Positions 12,061-14,848 of a stretch of 14,848 nt of DNA are shown piece after piece. Each line of letters begins with the position of its first letter. Position 1 is the first letter of the stretch. The notes beneath the pieces were generated by a model. It had not been told where the DNA came from and made no database searches. It was given only the letters and a program-made list of their open reading frames with translations. Source of the DNA: Klebsiella pneumoniae (lineage in GTDB: Bacteria; Bacteroidota; Bacteroidia; Flavobacteriales; Flavobacteriaceae); contig CALPPA020000013.1 of assembly GCA_943325355.2 (NCBI GenBank), positions 1 to 14,848 of the forward strand, read 5' to 3'. Both the position numbers and the translations under genes were made by a program.

Positions 12061-12101
12061 TGAGATTGCTTTTCCCGATAGCTATCGGGATTGCAATGAC
12101 A
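12061..12101. repeat. Dispersed repeat: AGATTGCTT - perfect palindrome - TTGCAATGACA
   Basis: An 18-bp perfect palindrome TCCCGATAGCTATCGGGA (12073-12090) sits between GAGATTGCTT and TTGCAATGACA. The flanking ATTGC and GCAAT can also pair, lengthening the hairpin. The ends match the widespread bacterial 'GTCATTGCGAG...GAAGCAATCTC' repeat type (recalled). It begins directly after the trxA stop codon, before the terminator, so it is probably transcribed with trxA. Confidence 0.65.
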
Positions 12102-12103
12102 GA

Positions 12104-12421
12104 TTACAACAAAGCGTCTAAACTATCTGCGTAAGTTTGTTTAGGAGCCACTCCCACTTGTTTTCCTACTACTTCTCCGTTGTGAAAAACCAATACTGTT
12201 GGAATATTTCTTACTCCGTATTTTGCAGCAAATTCTTGGTTTGCGTCAACATCTACTTTACCTACTACTACTTTCCCAGCGTATTCTTCACTGATTTGGT
12301 CAATAATTGGTCCAACCATTCTACAAGGTCCACACCAAGCTGCCCAAAAATCTACCATTACTGGTTTGTCTGATTTTAAAACTACTTCTTCAAAAGTAGC
12401 ATCTGTTATTGCTAATGCCAT
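12104..12421 (-). CDS. trxA: Thioredoxin
   Basis: Small cytoplasmic disulfide reductase of 105 residues, the canonical thioredoxin length. The active site WCGPC is present (W29, C30, C33), with buried D24 in VDFW, the cis-Pro P74 in RNIPT, and the C-terminal helix. The ATG gives MALAITDATFEEVVL, a typical start. It is 129 bp downstream of dnaE with a perfect -7 promoter element of its own (12476-12483) and is followed by a palindromic repeat and a terminator, so it is probably transcribed alone. Confidence 0.97.
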   Translation of the reverse strand: MALAITDATFEEVVLKSDKPVMVDFWAAWCGPCRMVGPIIDQISEEYAGKVVVGKVDVDANQEFAAKYGVRNIPTVLVFHNGEVVGKQVGVAPKQTYADSLDALL

Positions 12422-12475
12422 AATATTTTTGTTTAAAGTTTAAAGTCCGAACGCTAAAAGTCACAAACTTGGATA

Positions 12476-12483
12476 CAAAGGTA
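12476..12483 (-). promoter_or_regulatory. -7 element candidate for trxA
   Basis: On the minus strand TACCTTTG matches TANNTTTG perfectly, with predicted transcription start near 12470 and a leader of about 48 nt. No clear TTG lies at the usual distance upstream. Confidence 0.4.
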
Positions 12484-12550
12484 AAGAAACATTTGAGTAT
12501 AGAAGTGTAACTTGTATTACATTTAGTTATTTTTAAATTGTTATAATTTA

Positions 12551-14848
12551 TCAATTCAGTTTAAAGTTAATTTGCATCTTCTCTAATTCCGTTAATAATT
12601 CATTCGAAATCTTTATTTTCAATTTCCTACTTGGCATCGAAATTCGGGTGATTACTTTTGTTTCCTCGACTTCTGAAATCATTTCAATAGCAACAGAATC
12701 CTCTTCTTCGGAAATTTCTTCAGTAAAAATGGCTGTCTCATCGGATATTTCATCATCAAATAAAGCTGTTTCCATTTTTTCTTCTGATTTTATAATTTCA
12801 GGAGGGATTTCTCTAGATACTTCCTGATATTTTTTAATCTTTTCGAGCTCCATAATTTCAAAAGCGACCGTATTATCCCCTTTGTTGGCCTGAAAAATTG
12901 CATTTAATTTTGAAATAAAATCGGTATTCAAATCTTTTACATCCAATAAAATATTTAATTTTTTAGCAAAATTTTCAAATACATCTTGCAACATTTTAAA
13001 TTCTGAAAATTGTAATCTTGGATCTCCTTTTTTCCCGGTATCTCGATCGACCCAACCTTCTTTCACCACTATTTTGATGTAGGTAAAGCTATTTGGAATC
13101 AGATAATGTCGATTTTTTAAATACTCTTCTCCAAAGATTTTAAACTCATAACTTTCGTCATATCCTTCGAGGTTAAATAATGCCCAGCCTTTTCCGTTTT
13201 TTGCAATTCGGTGTTGAACATTGCTGATTATTCCACCAAAAGTCAGGTTTTTATTCACGTGCTGATTCAAATCTTTGAGTGATTCTAGCTTCGAATTACA
13301 GAAATATTTCATCTCAAATCTAAAATCATCCAGCGGATGTCCTGAAATATAAATCCCGACCACTTCTTTCTCTTTGGCGAGTTTTTCCATCGTTGTCCAG
13401 TCCTCGCAAGGAGGCACAATGGGTTCGGCAATTTGAACATCGCTGCTTTCACCAAATAAACTTACCTGAGATGAATTTTCGTTTTCCTGAAACTTGGCAC
13501 CATACCGAATGGCTTTTTCGTAAAACGTAATTCCATCACCATCATCGTGAAAATATTGCGCACGAGTTACACCTGTAAAAGAATCAAAACCGCCCGCCAA
13601 AGCCAGATTTTCGAGTGCTTTTTTATTCGCCGCACGCAAATCGATGCGTTTGGTCAAATCAAAAATGGACTTGTATTTTCCTGTTTTTCTATTTTCGACA
13701 ATTGTTTCCACAGCTGACATTCCTACACCTTTTACTGCCCCAATACCAAAACGAACAGCATAATCGTCGTTTACGGTAAATTTATAAAATGACTCATTCA
13801 CGTCTGGACCTAAAACTTTCAATCCCATTCGTTTGCATTCTTCCATAAAAAAGGAAACTTGCTTAATGTCACTCATATTATTGGATAAAACCGCTGCCAT
13901 ATATTCGGCTGGGTAATTTGCTTTTAAATAAGCCGTTTGGTAAGCAATCCAAGCATAGCAAGTAGAGTGCGATTTGTTGAAAGCGTATTCTGCAAAGGCT
14001 TCCCAATCTTTCCAGATTTTCTCCAATTTATCTTCGGCGTGCCCTTTTGCAGCAGCCTGACTGATAAATTTGGGCTTCATTTTATCCAAAACATCTTTTT
14101 GTTTTTTCCCCATCGCTTTTCGCAAAACGTCGGCATCACCTTTGGAAAAATCCGCCAGTTTTTGAGACAAAAGCATTACTTGTTCTTGGTAAACGGTGAT
14201 TCCGTAGGTATCTTTTAACAATTCTTCGCAAACATCGAGATCATAAACAATGTCTTCCTCTCCGTTTTTTCGCTTGACAAAACTTGGAATATAAGCAATT
14301 GGCCCCGGACGATACAAAGCATTCATTGCAATTAAATCCGGAAAAACAGTAGGCTTGAGTTCTTTAAGATATTTCTGCATTCCCGGTGATTCGTATTGAA
14401 AAATACCAACAGTTTCCCCACGTTGAAAAAGTTCGTAGGTTTTAACGTCATCAATAGGGAATTCATCTGGATTGAGATCTATCCCCGTTCTGTATTTTAC
14501 TAATTTAACGGTGTCTTTTATTAAAGTTAGGGTTTTCAAACCCAAGAAATCCATCTTCAATAATCCGGCGCTTTCCACGACCGAGTTATCAAATTGCGTC
14601 ACGTACAAATCCGAATCTTTCGCTGTAGCCACAGGAACAAAATCGGTAATATCACTTGGTGTAATAATCACTCCGCAAGCGTGAATACCTGTGTTTCTAA
14701 GGTTTCCTTCTAGAACTTTTGCCTGTTGAATGGTTTCGCCGCTCAGGTCATCTTCTTTTGAAATCCCAATTAATTCCTTAATTTTTTCAAAATCTTCAGG
14801 ACGTAAAATTTTCTTTATATCGCCTTCGGCATCTTTCAAAAACCGGGA
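12551..14848 (-). CDS. dnaE: DNA polymerase III subunit alpha, C-terminal half (5' end beyond the window)
   Basis: Replicative polymerase, C family. 765 residues are visible; the full protein in Bacteroidota has roughly 1,450-1,500, so the PHP domain and the first catalytic Asp pair lie outside. Seen in order: end of the palm with the third catalytic Asp in KMDFLGLKTL (visible residue 100, equivalent to E. coli D555); fingers with YRPGPIAYIPSFVKRKNG and VYQEQVMLLSQKLADFSKGDADVLRKAMGKK; the HhH region (RFGIGAVKGVGMSAVETI); a clamp-binding motif QVSLF (13454-13468); an OB fold (LTFGGIISNVQHRIAKNGKGWALFNLEG); and a Glu-rich C-terminal tail. The frame is open to the right edge (SRFLKDAEGD), so no start is visible. 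trxA follows. Confidence 0.97.
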   Translation of the reverse strand, partial: SRFLKDAEGDIKKILRPEDFEKIKELIGISKEDDLSGETIQQAKVLEGNLRNTGIHACGVIITPSDITDFVPVATAKDSDLYVTQFDNSVVESAGLLKMDFLGLKTLTLIKDTVKLVKYRTGIDLNPDEFPIDDVKTYELFQRGETVGIFQYESPGMQKYLKELKPTVFPDLIAMNALYRPGPIAYIPSFVKRKNGEEDIVYDLDVCEELLKDTYGITVYQEQVMLLSQKLADFSKGDADVLRKAMGKKQKDVLDKMKPKFISQAAAKGHAEDKLEKIWKDWEAFAEYAFNKSHSTCYAWIAYQTAYLKANYPAEYMAAVLSNNMSDIKQVSFFMEECKRMGLKVLGPDVNESFYKFTVNDDYAVRFGIGAVKGVGMSAVETIVENRKTGKYKSIFDLTKRIDLRAANKKALENLALAGGFDSFTGVTRAQYFHDDGDGITFYEKAIRYGAKFQENENSSQVSLFGESSDVQIAEPIVPPCEDWTTMEKLAKEKEVVGIYISGHPLDDFRFEMKYFCNSKLESLKDLNQHVNKNLTFGGIISNVQHRIAKNGKGWALFNLEGYDESYEFKIFGEEYLKNRHYLIPNSFTYIKIVVKEGWVDRDTGKKGDPRLQFSEFKMLQDVFENFAKKLNILLDVKDLNTDFISKLNAIFQANKGDNTVAFEIMELEKIKKYQEVSREIPPEIIKSEEKMETALFDDEISDETAIFTEEISEEEDSVAIEMISEVEETKVITRISMPSRKLKIKISNELLTELEKMQINFKLN

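Noticed and set aside
12137..12373. Plus-strand open frame over trxA
   Set aside because: Antisense shadow of a canonical thioredoxin gene.

Overview
The window looks like a chromosomal segment from a member of the Flavobacteriaceae, most likely Flavobacterium. The DNA is AT-rich, and starts lack a Shine-Dalgarno sequence. Several upstream regions carry the Bacteroidota promoter pattern (TTG, 17-23 bp, TANNTTTG). The gene families (rbfA next to a LolC/E-like permease, methylmalonyl-CoA epimerase, HemW, RuvC, a DUF58 protein, TrxA, DnaE) are typical of this group. This assignment comes from pattern recognition, not a database search.

Layout: (1) 1-2091: a LolC/LolE-type ABC permease that runs off the left edge and rbfA, both on the minus strand and 3 nt apart, then a divergent methylmalonyl-CoA epimerase gene. 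(2) 2092-4009: a very AT-rich, gene-poor islet. It holds a 5'-half tRNA fragment, an intact but apparently catalytically dead TnpA(Y1)-like gene, two tiny or broken minus-strand ORFs and a nest of palindromes. It ends at an intact tRNA(CAT) with its own promoter and terminator. (3) 4284-5175: a small Pro-rich membrane-anchored exported protein, convergent with a PH-SHOCT protein. (4) 5276-7469 (minus): ruvC, hemW and a MmcQ/YjbR gene, probably co-transcribed. (5) 7493-9525 (plus): a flippase-like membrane protein and a membrane GT2 glycosyltransferase overlapping by 4 nt. (6) 9538-10715: a dispersed hairpin repeat, a lipoprotein with a TonB-C-like tail, and a divergent DUF456 membrane protein. 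(7) 10857-14848 (minus): tRNA-Asp(GTC) with terminator and a very good promoter, a DUF58 protein, trxA, and the C-terminal half of dnaE running off the right edge.

Most genes are housekeeping: ribosome maturation, lipoprotein export, propionate metabolism, Holliday-junction resolution, heme handling, redox and replication. The more unusual content is small repeats. Four heptamer arrays lie between 6858 and 9316, one filling the ruvC-hemW gap and three translated in frame within two membrane-protein genes. A separate repeat family appears inside hemW and again after the glycosyltransferase gene. A CCCGATAGYTATCGGG palindrome occurs twice. Together with the degenerate TnpA-like protein and the duplicated tRNA half, these are the best candidates for undescribed biology here. 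I saw no CRISPR array, phage, toxin-antitoxin or recognisable defence system.
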